Origin: Akebia trifoliata
Lineage: Eukaryota; Streptophyta; Magnoliopsida; Ranunculales; Lardizabalaceae
NCBI GenBank assembly: GCA_017979445.1
Contig: CM030714.1
Span: forward strand, 48,127,220-48,191,219
DNA: 64,000 nt
Reading direction: 5' to 3'
The notes below the pieces were generated by a model. That model saw nothing but the letters and a program-made list of their open reading frames with translations, was not told the origin of the DNA and ran no database searches. Position numbers and translations under genes: made by a program. Each line of letters opens with the position of its first letter. Position 1 is the stretch's first letter. Below are positions 38,633 through 49,225 of the stretch, piece by piece.

Positions 38633-38665
38633 ATCTTAAAAAATGTTATATAGATGAGTGTTAAC

Positions 38666-38857
38666 TGTCTAACTACAAAGCCTTCACTTGGTGGACCTGG
38701 CATGAACACGAAACCATAGGTCTCTTTTCTCGGGATATACAATTACACATCTTTTATGAGTATGTGCACTTGTATATCCTGAGGAAAAAGATCTATGGAT
38801 TTGTGTTTGTGCCACGTCGGTTGAGTATTGACCAAGTGAAGACTTTCTAGTTAGAAA
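38666..38857. mobile_element. Foldback MITE related to 10104
   Basis: TCTAACTACAAAGCCTTCAC and reversed TCTAACTAGAAAGTCTTCAC form the termini. The inner arms CATAGGTCTCTTTTCTCGGG and reversed CATAGATCTTTTTCCTCAGG pair; the CTCGGGATA motif is shared with 10104-10331. Confidence 0.75.
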
Positions 38858-38953
38858 ATCATTATGCTATATTGATTCCAATAAAATCAGTTCAACTAGT
38901 CTTACTAAGAAAGGATTTCACCCTTTCTTAAAGGCCCTTATGCTCACCTGGTG

Positions 38954-39501
38954 CTAGGGTTACAACTTGGGTGGCTTGGAGGCTCAACCTGACCATCAAG
39001 TTAAAACTCATTAACCCAAGTTCAACTCAAGATTGAACTTCTAAAGTTGGGTTGAGCTCGGATTAATTCAAGTTAGGTAATTTTTTACGGATTAGATGGG
39101 TTGAGCGTCTAATTTCATTTTTGATCAACACATAAATTTTATTTTATATCTTAAAACAGAAATACAATATAAAAAATAAAACTACTAGTAAATAAATTTC
39201 CACACAAACTCCAAATCCATAAATTTTGTATTACAAAAATAAAATTTTCTTAATCTTACAAATATATTTAGAAAGAGAAAATTAATATTTTTTTTAAATA
39301 AATAAAAATATTTGTATATGAATATATAGCATCAGGTTCAACTTGAGTCGAGTTACCCAGAACCTCAACCCAAGCTTAACCTAAATTCAATTCGGATTGA
39401 GATTTCCTAGCCCAGGCTCAATTCATTTTCCATATAATTTAACTCAAGTTCGCCCATAAATCGGGTTGGACCTGAGTTAGCTTGCCCAAGTTGCAGCTCT
39501 A
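38954..39501. mobile_element. Degenerate hAT-like foldback element
   Basis: The left end TAGGGTTACAACTTGGGTGG pairs loosely with the reversed right end TAGAGCTGCAACTTGGGCAA. The interior is rich in TCAACCCAAGTT-type words in both orientations. The TAGGG..G.AA start is typical of plant hAT MITEs. I could not define a target duplication. Confidence 0.5.
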
Positions 39502-40463
39502 CCTTGTGGCATCCAAAAACATGATCGGATAATTCAAGGTTGTAGAGAACAAAATTCTATGAACTTTCAAAAATATAAAAAACAATTTTTTTTTTATCTG
39601 AGTTTTTCCAAGAAATCTATTTTCGGCAAGAATTAGTTAAGTAATCTGATTCGAACTACCGATTTTCAGCAAGAATTGTATTCTAGAATCCAAACTAAAT
39701 ACCACCTTAGTGTTTTTATTCACCAAAGAGTAAGTAGTGTCGATTTTTGGTGTCTAGGATTTTTAGGGTCATGGAGAGATAGGCCAGATATTGATAAGGT
39801 GAGTGAACCCAAAAAATGCCATGTAATGGTCTTGATAATGGTACATTTCATCTTTATTCTTTTCTTTCCAATGGATGGAGAGACATTATAGGAATTTGTC
39901 ATAGAATAATAGATGAGAGAGAGAAAGTTAGAGGAAAAGTGAAAGCAATTTTCATAATCTGATTCTAACAATCCAGTCAGAATATGAAATCAAAATCTAA
40001 CAATCCGAACGAAATGGTCCCTTCATTAATCACAGTTCCAAAGCAAACTGGGATGATAAATCATGTGGAAGATTACACTACTAACGATGCAAAACAGGTC
40101 AAAGGGAGCCTAGGCATTAACTCACCTAAATACTCCAAATGCTATGGAATATTTATTTTATGAAACAGTAAATTGAACCAAAATTTGCCAAAAGTCCACA
40201 AAACATCGTCACCATGTTAGGCATAAAATTAATTTAAGAAATACAGGTTTATTTTTGGTGGGTAAGCTGAGATCGAACCCCATGTCCTAATGATTGAGAT
40301 GCATTACATCGACGAACTGCTCTATGGGGTCAAGCTTGTTTTAAAGACAAACCCTGAGGACAATTCTCTCTGCTCTTTGTCTAGTACAAAAGTATATTAA
40401 ATCTCCACAATAGATGTTCGCAAGTGTTCTCCTCACAACTTTGAGAGCTTCCCGTTTTATCGG
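39502..40463. other. Spacer; possible tRNA-like SINE at 40255-40325
   Basis: On the minus strand 40325-40255 reads AGAGCAGTTCGTCGATG and, later, CATGGGGTTCGATCTCAGC, resembling pol III A and B boxes. Half of it recurs at 46216-46275, beyond the detached exon 4. The rest of the spacer shows nothing. Confidence 0.35.
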
Positions 40464-43400
40464 TTAAGAATCTGTATCTGAATTTGACTCTGCATCTGAA
40501 TTCAACTCAACGGGTCTAATTCTATTCAAATTGGCTTCTAGTGGGGGAAGACCATCATCATCACTTGAATTCAGTTCCTCAGCAATTTCGGAAGTTGGTA
40601 TCTGAGGATGGCTATTTGAATCATTTGTGATTTCTGTTCTGAAAATTGTTGGCCTGCATTGGGTGTCAAACATAAGCAAGGGGAATAAAATAGCTGATAA
40701 AGAAACAGAAAACAAGCAAATGACAAATTGGTGAAGGCATGCTATTAGGTCTAGTTGATTACCGTTAAACATATTTGGGATAAAGGCACAAGATTACGAT
40801 GATGATGACAATGAGTGGGTTCACTAAGCCAAGCTTACTTAGATTTGAGATGCCCGAGGCAAATAAGTATAGAAAAACTTAGCTTATTTAAAATTTTAAA
40901 AAAAGACTCCGACTTGCCGATTTTACTAGAACTTTGCTTGTTTGGTTTAGTTTTAAATCAGTCCTTGTACAACAACAATTATAAACCTCGAAAAGGAAAA
41001 CAACACATTTCCCTTTCTTACCAGGTGTTGAGTGTATATTTTCCTCCACTCTCAAGTGTGTCATACCCCAATTAAGCCTCGTGACTCTCTTATATTCATA
41101 GTTCTCCCGCTCTCCAACAGATCGGTCTTTTAGAGCAGTTGGTTGGTTAACATGGTATCAGCACGCTAGGTTCATATAGGTCACGGGTTTGATTCTTTCC
41201 ACCCCTACGGATGAGGGGAGTGTTCAGTGTATATTTTCCTCCACTCACAGGTGTGTCATACCCCAATTAAGCCCCATTACCCTCTTATATTCATAGTTCT
41301 CCCCCTCTCCAACAGATCGGTCTTTTAGAGCAATGGGTTGGTTAACATGGTATCAGAGCGCTACGTTCATATAGGTCACGGGTTCAATTCTTTCCACCCT
41401 TATAGGCGAGGGAGAGTGTTGAGTGTATATTTTCCTCCACTCTCGAAGTGTGTCATCCCTCTTATATTCATAGTTCTCCCCCTATCCAACAGATTGGACT
41501 TTTGGAGTAGTTGGTTGGTTAACACCAAGGCTTAGATTTTGGCATAGACCATTATTTTCATATTTCAAATAGATAATTGACACGCTCGAAAAATCTACCT
41601 TGGAATTTAACCAAATACTTCCAATTACAGATTTTAGCCAAATGAATACAAGTGGAGCATGATTTATAAACTCAATATCAAAAAAGACACAATAGAAGCT
41701 AGTCCAGATCAAGTGAGTTGGGACTTCGGAGTACTTCGATCTAGTCTATAATTAGAGTGTTAGCATAGTAGCATAGAATATGAGAAATGCCAATAGAACT
41801 AGTGATTGTAACTAGAGTACAAGTATGTAATATAAGAAACATTAGTAGGACCACAAATAATAAATCGAGTACTAGTATGTGGTCTGTGAAACATTAATAG
41901 GCCATGATTGTAACTAGAGTACTAGTACAAATCATTAAGAAATTTGGACTTGGGTTTACAACTTTATCAAGAACTAGAGAAATCTTCTTGTATAAATATA
42001 ATTTTCAGTACTTGATTAAACTAAAGAAATGGTATGACATGTTTAGATCTACATTTTTTTTTGAATTGATTTTTAACCTATTATATGGCTAGTTACTTGC
42101 TGAGCTTTCAAGCTCATCCCATTCATAACTTACATTGGAAAGTGACCAATAGCAGTGAGCTAACGACCAGATGGAAAAGATTTAAAAGTTTAAAGGTATA
42201 TCTACTTTAGGTTTTCTACATGTTTGGTACAATATAGTGGACTTTATGTAAGTAGAACAAACAGATTGCTATGGAATTATTTTAGTTGATGCTCTACATG
42301 ATCAAGGAGTTGAGATTTTTAAATAAAGAGATGATATTTTATTATTGTTTTGAAAATCATTGAGTAGCTACGACCTCAAAATTGGGAAATTTCATATTCC
42401 ACATGTTGGATCGTGTCAATTCAACTTGATTGATGTTCTTTCACAAATACCAGATTAATTTTTTTCAAGAAAAACCGAGCCGCAAACTAGAGATCATGAT
42501 TTTTGAAACATGTGAAAAGCGAACACAAGTGAAGGTCATTTATGTTCATAGAAGGCACATTTGGTACTTCTAAAGTCATATTCCATATTAAACTAGTGGA
42601 ATAGGAAAGAAAACAAACCATTCCAAAGATCCCTGAAGCTCACGAACTTGTTCGTGAAAGAGAACTTGTGTGACTATACAAGCCACCTTGCTACCAGATT
42701 CAAGAGCCATATCCCTCCCTCTTCCATCTACCACAACAAAGCTTCCTATAATGGCAAAGTGATAAACATCAAAAATTGAGATGACTGAGGCCGTAACATG
42801 ATAAATCACAAACCTCGTTTTATCCACATGCTCTTTTGAAATTTGGCTGGAAATAGTGCAAGTGATTTCTCGCCTCCTGCATCCATTACCTAGAGAAATA
42901 GAGAAACACAACAAGAACAACTAAGAAAACATAACTACATAAACTATTAAACCTAAAAAAAACGTAACTACATAAGCTATTAAACCTAAATTATAAGACC
43001 TAAGAAACAAACTTAACTTATGGTAGTAAGATAATAAAAAAATTGAAAGTTTTTTCATACAAAATATACACAGAAAAAAACACTTTTTATAATTCACAAA
43101 ACTTGCAAAACAAAGGTGAACCCAATTTAGAAGTTCTACTACTGTAACTATTAAGACCCAAACCAATGCTTCAAAAATACCTAGGCGTCAATGGAGTGAA
43201 AAGTTTAAGACTAAACCTAAGGATCGCAACATACCCCCACGCTTCAAGGCTAATGTCCTCGTTGCCTACTTTATGGCTAGCCCCCCAAGATCCTCGGCCT
43301 TTTTTCCAAGTACCAAGTACCCATTTCTCTTTTTGCAGTAGTCACCCCTTTCATACTAAGGGAAGTCCGTCCCCCACCCTTCTTTAAGGCCAATGTCTTC

Positions 43401-44369
43401 ATTGCCCACTTTATAGAGTCCCTTGGACTTTTATCCAAGTACCAAATACCCCTTTATATTTTTGAAGAAGTCAACCCTACCCAGACAAATCACGATGGCC
43501 TACTATGATGGACCCCTTCCTTATCCCATACTATGGTGAGCCCCTCCCCCACCCATTTTTTAAAACCCCTTCTTCAAGGCCAACGTCCTCGTTGCCTACT
43601 TTATGGTGAGCACCCCGAGCCCCTTGGCCTTCTTTCCAAGTACTAGGTACCCCTTTCTCTTTTACCAAAAGTCACCCCTTCCCAGACTAATCACAATGGC
43701 CTACTATGATGGACCCTTTCCCACCCACCACCACCACCCCCTTCTTTTTTTTAGACCTTCTATATCCCATACTTTTGGACGAATCCTTTTTTTTTTTTTT
43801 TTTTCAGAACCCCTTTCATATCCCATACTATTGAGGTAACACTTTTATTTTTACATAATCACCTCTCCAGGACTCGAACCCTGGACGTGGGGGGTTGTTT
43901 CTGATACAAAATGTTAAGACCCAAATCAATGCTCCAAAAATAACTAGCGTCAATAGAGTGGAAAGTTTTAAGTCTTAACCTAAGAATCGTAACAGTAGTA
44001 ACTAACAACTCAATTGTTGTGAACTAAGAATCTCAAAAACTATCCTACAACTACCAGAGAGATTATAGACTATGTTCAGGGAAAATAATAGCTTTGAATA
44101 GAAAGCAAGAACAAGAAGTGAGAAATTATAAACTATATATTTAACAGAGAGATTATAGACTATATTCAGGGAAAATAATAGCTTTGAATAGAAAGCAAGA
44201 ACAAGAAGTGAGAAATTATAAACTATATATTTAATAGAAATAAGGATAAACTCACTTCGATGAGATTTGAGCCTTGAAGGGATATAACAAGCATCAAACT
44301 TTGACCTTCTTGAAGGGTTAGGGTTTGTTCTGTCACTACTCTCTTCAGATTCTTCCTTCCTCCTTTCAT
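40464..44369 (-). CDS. EIF1AD: EIF1AD-like RNA-binding protein (eIF1A-like S1 domain)
   Basis: Four exons on the minus strand: 44369-44256, 42889-42814, 42745-42619, 40653-40464; all splice sites are GT-AG and the phases join, giving 168 residues, about the expected size. Exon 1 starts MKGGRKNLKR and holds LQEGQSLMLV and GSNLIE; exon 2 VMDAGGEKSLALFPAKFQ and KSMWIKRG; exon 3 FVVVDGRGRDMALESGSKV, CIVTQVLFHEQVRELQ; exon 4 an acidic tail with NSSDDDGLPPLEANLNR and a Ser/Asp-rich end. Residues about 1-107 are the eIF1A-type OB fold; the tail is typical of EIF1AD. Expected to bind RNA in the nucleus or with pre-ribosomes; plant function is inferred. Introns 1 and 3 hold miniature LTR elements. It is the only complete copy in the cluster, so it is the probable working gene. 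Confidence 0.85.
41026..41524 (+). mobile_element. TRIM retrotransposon array (three LTRs) in EIF1AD intron 3
   Basis: Three copies of a TG...CA repeat, 41026-41152, 41221-41347 (both 127 bp) and 41417-41524 (internally deleted), are separated by 68-69-bp internal segments. Each internal segment starts directly with TGGTATCAG(AG/CA)CGCT, the initiator-Met tRNA primer-binding site, and ends in a purine tract (GATGAGGGGAG, GGCGAGGGAGAG). This is a terminal-repeat retrotransposon in miniature that has recombined into LTR-int-LTR-int-LTR. The flanks CCAGG and CCAAG look like an imperfect 5-bp target duplication. It encodes no protein. Confidence 0.85.
43149..43994 (-). mobile_element. Miniature LTR element 2 in EIF1AD intron 1
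   Basis: Two 83-bp LTRs (43912-43994 as 5' LTR and 43149-43231 as 3' LTR, minus strand) start TGTT(A/G)C and end GGGTCTTAACA or its variant. Just inside the 5' LTR is TGTATCAGAA, a Met-tRNA-like primer site, then a CCAGGGTTCGAGTCCTGG motif. The interior holds degenerate repeats of about 180 bp on a theme of GGCCAAG, AGTACTTGG and TATGGGATATG. No coding sequence. The same insertion lies at the same place in the pseudogene copy (47137-48038), so it predates the duplication. Confidence 0.75.
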
Positions 44370-45369
44370 CGTGTTCCTTTATTGATGCAATGCAAGTATG
44401 TAACTCCACGAAACATAAACCTACTTAAACCATCCCTTTATCTAATATCTATCTATGTCTTTGCCACTAAGATTTAAAGGACCTTAATTAAGGGATTTCT
44501 TTCTAATTAATCCGTAAGTTTTAGGGTCTCTCTTAAGTTTATTTAGTAAAACTCCCTTTCTAATCAGTCCATGAACCCAATTTCCCACATTTCTCGCAAT
44601 TGCATGCCTTAACCGTTTTCATCCCCCCCCCCCCAAAATATATATATATATATTTGGCTTACCAATCGAGTTTAGAGACTCCATTCTATCAGACAGAATT
44701 TAACAAGAAATAAGAATCAATTTTCAAGGGTTTTCTCAACTATTTTGAAGACTTGTAAAAACTTACTTTGTTTTTGGATGAAAATCGAACAAGAATGGTT
44801 CCTTTGGTTTGAGATCATCTAGAAAAGTTGTGATCTCATATTTTTAGTAGATTTTTTTAATGTATTTAAGTTGGAAAAACTCTAAAAAACGAAAATGGGA
44901 GGGTTTTACAGCTCAATAATAAAAGTTGTGAGTTTGACAATAAATAAAAAGTGGTGAGCTCGCCAATAATTACGTACCATTAAGAAATAAAATATTTACT
45001 AAATGGACCATTAAATTATCATCCAAAACTTAGGGATTATCTACAAAGAAATCCCTCTGTCGGAGTCCTTTTAAGTAATTTTCCCTTACCTTATTAATTA
45101 AAGAAGACGGAGTAGAAGTTGTTTGACACCAAAATTTGAATGACCAAAACTGCCCTTAGCATTTATTTTGGGCCTTTCTTGAAAATGGTTTCTTCTTTCT
45201 TGTTAAATTCTTTCCGACAGAATGGAGTCTCTAAACTTGATTGGTATGCCAAAAATCTGAATTTTTTTTTTGTGGGGAGGGGATGAAAACTATTAAGGCA
45301 TGCATTCATGAGAAATGTTGGAAATTGGGTTCATGGACTCATTAGAAAGAAATTTCTACTAAATAGAGG
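44370..45369. repeat. Repeated upstream module between the two EIF1AD arms
   Basis: A module with CATGAACCCAATTTC, GCATGCCTTAA, TTAGAGACTCCATTCT and GAATTTAACAAGAAA runs outward from exon 1 of the intact gene. It recurs in reverse at 45180-45350 and 46500-46690, and forward at 49430-49810 and 52610-52990. C-run and (TA)n at 44623-44652. It probably contains the EIF1AD promoter, now multiplied with the exon 1 copies. Confidence 0.6.
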
Positions 45370-45560
45370 TGGAGGCAAATATGTATTGAACACTCCCCCT
45401 CAAAACCTATATGAACCTAGCGCTCTGATACCACGCTAACCTCCCAACTGCTCCAAAAGAACGATCTATTGGAGAAGGGGAGAACTATGAATATAAGAGG
45501 GTCACGAGGCTTAACTGGGGTATGACACACTCGAGAGTGGAGGAAAATATACACTCAACA
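45370..45560 (-). mobile_element. TRIM copy beside detached exon 4
   Basis: One full 127-bp LTR (45434-45560, minus strand), the primer-binding site TGGTATCAGAGCGCTAGG adjoining it, and the start of a second LTR that breaks off near 45370. It is the counterpart of the TRIM in intron 3 of the intact gene, in the same relation to exon 4. Confidence 0.8.
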
Positions 45561-45903
45561 CCTAGAAAGAAAGGGAAATGTGTTGTTTTCCATTTCGAAG
45601 TTTATAATTGTCGTCGTACAAGGACTGATTTAAAACTAAGCCAAACAAGCAAAGTTCTAGTAAAATCGGCAAGTCGAAGTCTTTTTTTTTAATTTTAAAT
45701 AAGCTAAGTTTTTCTATCTTATTCTTGGCTTAGTGAACCCACTCATTGTCATCATCATCATAATCTTGTGCCTTCATCCCAAATATGTTTAATGGTAATC
45801 AACTAGACCTAATAGCATGCCTTCACCAATTTGTCATTTGCTTGTTTTCGGTTTCTTTATCAACTATCTTATTCCCCTTGCTTATCTTTGACACCCAATG
45901 CAG

Positions 45904-46093
45904 GTCAACAATTTTCAAAACAAAAATCACAAATGATTCAAATAGCCATCCTCAGATACCGACTTCTGAAATTGCTGAGGATCTGAATTCGAGTGATGAT
46001 AATGGTCTTCCCCAACTAGAAGTCAATCTAAATAGAATCAGACCCGTTGAATTGAATTCAGATGCAAAGTAAAATTCAGATATAGATTCTTAA
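45904..46093 (+). pseudogene. EIF1AD: Detached EIF1AD exon 4
   Basis: 190 bp matching exon 4 of the gene at 40464, with its AG acceptor before 45904. The acidic tail is recognisable (SSDDNGLPQLEVNLNR) but a GAG-TCA to AAG-TAA change gives a stop at 46070-46072, eight codons early, with the original stop at 46091. No exon 3 lies upstream on this strand; the TRIM at 45370 does. It is therefore the 3' end of a lost copy. Confidence 0.8.
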
Positions 46094-46850
46094 CCAATAA
46101 TTCGGGAAGCTCTCAAAGTTGTGAGGAGAACACTTATGAAAAGCTATTGTGGATATTTAATTTACTTTAGTACTAGAAAAAGAGTAGAGAGAATTGTCTT
46201 TTGGGTTTGTCTTTAAAACAGGCTTGACCCCAAAAGCAGTTCGTTGATGTAATGCATCTCAATCATTAAGACATTTCAATTTATGAATGGCACATCACTA
46301 TTGGCCAACTCACAACTGTTATTATTGAGTTGTAAAACCCTCCCATTTTCATTTTTTGAGTTTCCAACTAAAATACATGAGAAAAATCTACTAAAAATAT
46401 GAGATAACTTTTCTAGATGATTTCAAACCAAAGGAATCATTCTTGTTCAATTTTCATCCAAAAACAAAGTTTTAACATAAGTCTTCAAAATAGTTGAGAA
46501 AACCCTTGAAAATGGTTTCTTCTTTCTCGTTAAATTCTTTCCGACAAAATGGAATCTCTAAACTTGATTGGTACTCCAAAAATCTTTTTTTTTTTTTTTG
46601 GAGAAGGGGGGGGGGATGAAAACGGTTAAGGCATGCAATCGCGAGAAATGTGGGAAATTGGGTTCATGGACTGATTAAAAAGAAAGTTTTACTAAATAAA
46701 CTTAAGAGAGACCCTAAAACTTATTTGTCAAGGTCCTTTAAATAATTTTCCTAATAGCAAAGACACAGATAGTATTAGATAGAGAGATGGTTTAAGTAGA
46801 TTTATGTTTCGTGGAGTTACATATTTGCATTACATCAATCAAGGAACACG

Positions 46851-48535
46851 ATAAAAGGATAAAGGAAGAATCTGAAGAGAGCAGCGACGGAAAAAACCGT
46901 AACCCTTCAAGAAGGTCAAAGTCAGATACTTGTTATATCCCTTCGAGGCTCAAATCTCATCGAAGTGAGTTTATCCTTATTTCCCCTAAATATATAGTCT
47001 ATAATTTCGCACTTCTTATTCTTGCTTCCTATTCAAAGCTATTATTTTCCCTGAATATAATCTATAATCTCTCTTGTAGGTGTAAGATGGCTTTTGAGTC
47101 TTCACAGTTCACAATAATTGGGTTGTTAGTAGTTATTGTTACGATTCTTAGATTAAAACTTAAACTTTCCACTCCATTGACACTAGTTATTTTTGGGAGC
47201 ATTAATTTGGGTCTTAACATTTTGTATCAGAAACAACCCCACGTCCAGGTTTCGAGTTATGGGGAGGTGATTATGTAAAAATAAAAGTGCCACCTCCGTA
47301 GTATGGGATATGAAAGGGGTTGTGAAGAAACAAAAAAAAAAAAAAAAGATTCGTCCAAAAGTATGGGATATAGAAAGGGTTCTAAAAAACAGAAGGGGTG
47401 GTGGTGGTGGGTGTGAATGAATCCGTCATAGTAGGCCACTGTGATTAGTCTGGGAAGGGGTGACTTTTGGTAAAAGAGAAAGGGGTACCTAGTACTTGGA
47501 AAGAAGGCCAAGGGAATCGGGGAGCTCACTATAAAGTGGGCAATAAAGATGTTGGCTTTGAAGAAGGGGTTCTAAAAAGTGGGCAAGGGAGTGGCTCACC
47601 ATAGTATGGGATATGGAAGGGGCCCATCATCGTGATTAGTCTAGGTAGGGTCGACTTTTGCAAAAAAAGAAAGGGGCACTTGGTACTTGGAAAAAAGGCC
47701 AAGAGACTCCATAAAGTAGGGCAACGAAGACATTGACCTTGGAAAAGGGGTTCTAAAAATAAGGACGGGGAAGTGGCTTCCCACAACATTGGATATTGCA
47801 ATGGTTTGTCATAGTAGGCCACTGTGATTAGTTTGGGAAGGGGCGACTTCTGCAAAAAGAGAAACGGGTACCTAGTACTTGGAAAAAAGGCCAAAGATCT
47901 TGGGTGGCTCGCCATAAAGGGGGCAACAAGGACATTGGCCTTGAAGCGTGGGGGCATGTTGCAATCCTTAGGCTTAGTCTTAAACTTTCCACTCTTTGAC
48001 GCCTAGGTATTTTTGGAGCATTGATTTGGGTCTTAACAGTTACAATAGTAGAACTTCTGAATTGGGTTCACCTTTGTTTTGCAAGTTTTGTGAATTATAA
48101 AAAGTGTTTTATTCTGTGTATATTTTGTACGAAAAAGGTTTCAATTTTTTTTATATCTTACCACCATAAGTTAAGTTTATTTCTCAGGTCTTATAATTTA
48201 GGTTTAATAGCTTATCTAGTTATGTTTTCTTAGTTGTTCTTGTTGTATTTCTCTATTTCTCTAGGTAATGGATGCAGGAGGCAAGAAATCACTTGCACTA
48301 TTTCCAGCCAAATTTCAAAAGAGCATGTGGATAAAACGAGATTTGTGCTTTATCATGTAACGGCCTCAGTCATCCCAATTTTTTATGTTTATCACTTTGT
48401 CATTATAGGAAGCTTTGTTGTGGTAGATGGAAGAGGGAGGGATATGGTTCTTAAATCTGGTAGCAAAGTGGCTTGTATAGTCACACAAGTTCTCTTTCAC
48501 GAACAAGTTTGTGAGCTTCAGGGATCTTTGGAATG
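46851..48535 (+). pseudogene. EIF1AD: EIF1AD pseudogene, exons 1-3, divergent from intact gene
   Basis: Exon equivalents 46851-46964, 48265-48340 and 48409-48535 have exactly the lengths of the intact gene (114, 76, 127). Defects: the start codon is ATA, codon 4 is TAA, and the intron 2 donor reads AT instead of GT after 48340. Exon 4 is not downstream; the sequence continues through intron 3 and stops at about 49080. Intron 1 holds miniature LTR element 2. It faces away from the intact gene, so the two are inverted copies. Confidence 0.85.
47137..48038 (+). mobile_element. Miniature LTR element 2 in the pseudogene intron
   Basis: LTRs are 47137-47219 (83 bp) and 47957-48038 (82 bp), both TGTT...TCTTAACA; flanking GTTAT and GTTAC match at 4 of 5 positions. 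Primer site TGTATCAGAA is at about 47223-47232 and a purine-rich GCGTGGGGGCA tract precedes the 3' LTR. The interior has three or four degenerate repeats of about 180 bp. Non-coding; open frames on the minus strand (SPRSLAFFPSTRYPF-like) are translations of these repeats. Confidence 0.75.
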
Positions 48536-49111
48536 GTTTGTTTTCTTTCTTGTTCACTAGTTTAATATGGAATATGATTTTAAAAGTACCAAATGTGCCT
48601 TCTATGAACATAAATGACCTTCACTTGTGTTTCGCTTTTCACATGTTTCAAAAATCATGACCTCTAGTTTGCGGTTCGACTTTTCTTGAAAAAAATTAAT
48701 CTAGTATTTGTGAATGGACATCAATCAAGTTGCATTGACACGATCCAACATGTGGAATATGAAATTTGCCAAGTTTGAGGTCATAGCTACTCAATGATTT
48801 CAAAACAATAATAAAATATCATCTGTTTATTTAAGAATCTCAACTCCTTGATCATGTAGAGCATCAACTAAAATAATTCCATAGCAATCTGTTTGTTCTA
48901 CTTAACATAAAGTCCACTATATTGTACCAAACATGTAGAAAACCTAAAGTAGATATACCTTTAAACTTTTAAATCTTTTCCTTCTAATCGTTAGCTCGCT
49001 GCTATTGGTCACTCTCCAATGTAAGCTATGAATGGGATGAGCTTGAAAGCTCAGCAAGCAACTAGCCATATAATAGGTTAAAAATCAATTTAAAAAGAAG
49101 GAGAAACTCAC
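48536..49111 (+). repeat. Inverted copy of EIF1AD intron 3 sequence
   Basis: Nearly collinear with 42055-42618 in reverse (shared blocks AATATGGAATATGATTTTA-like, GCATCAACTAAAATAATTCC, ACCAAACATGTAGAAAACC). Ends at about 49080 where both arms share AACCTATTATATGGCTAGTT. Confidence 0.7.
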
Positions 49112-49225
49112 TTCGATGAGATTTGAGCCTCGAAAGGATATAACAAGCATCAAACTTTGATCTTCTTGAAAGATTACGATTTTTTCCGTCGCTGTTTTCT
49201 TCAAATGCTTCCTTCCTCCTTTCAT
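49112..49225 (-). pseudogene. EIF1AD: Extra EIF1AD exon 1, copy three
   Basis: 114 bp, open, starts with ATG (49225) and reads MKGGRKHLKK, then FQEDQSLMLV and GSNLIE, followed by a GTGAGT donor. No exon 2 follows on the minus strand; intron 3 sequence of the pseudogene abuts it instead. Several conserved residues are changed (L-K-R to L-K-K, G to D in QEGQS). Confidence 0.75.

Noticed and set aside
41153..41220. tRNA gene suggested by GGTTCATATAGGTCACGGGTTT-like boxes
   Set aside because: The motif follows an LTR and primer-binding site and has no cloverleaf; it belongs to the TRIM internal region.
41026..41524. Cassandra-type TRIM with 5S rRNA promoter
   Set aside because: The LTRs are too short and no 5S A-box/C-box sequence is visible.
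42588..42920. Single 110-codon frame over EIF1AD exons 2-3 (and 48234-48560 on the plus strand)
   Set aside because: It runs through intron 2 and reads exon 2 in the wrong frame. The spliced model restores the family sequence.
43603..43839. Pro/Phe-rich open frames in 43.2-43.8 kb and 47.2-47.9 kb
   Set aside because: They are translations of the degenerate internal repeats of miniature LTR element 2, present in both orientations with no conserved frame.
44002..44409. A 135-codon minus-strand open frame (MELHTCIASI...) and similar frames at 46811-47278 and 49062-49265
   Set aside because: They are out-of-frame readings of EIF1AD exon 1 and its leader plus intron 1. The exon reads MKGGRKNLKR in the correct frame, which is the conserved one.
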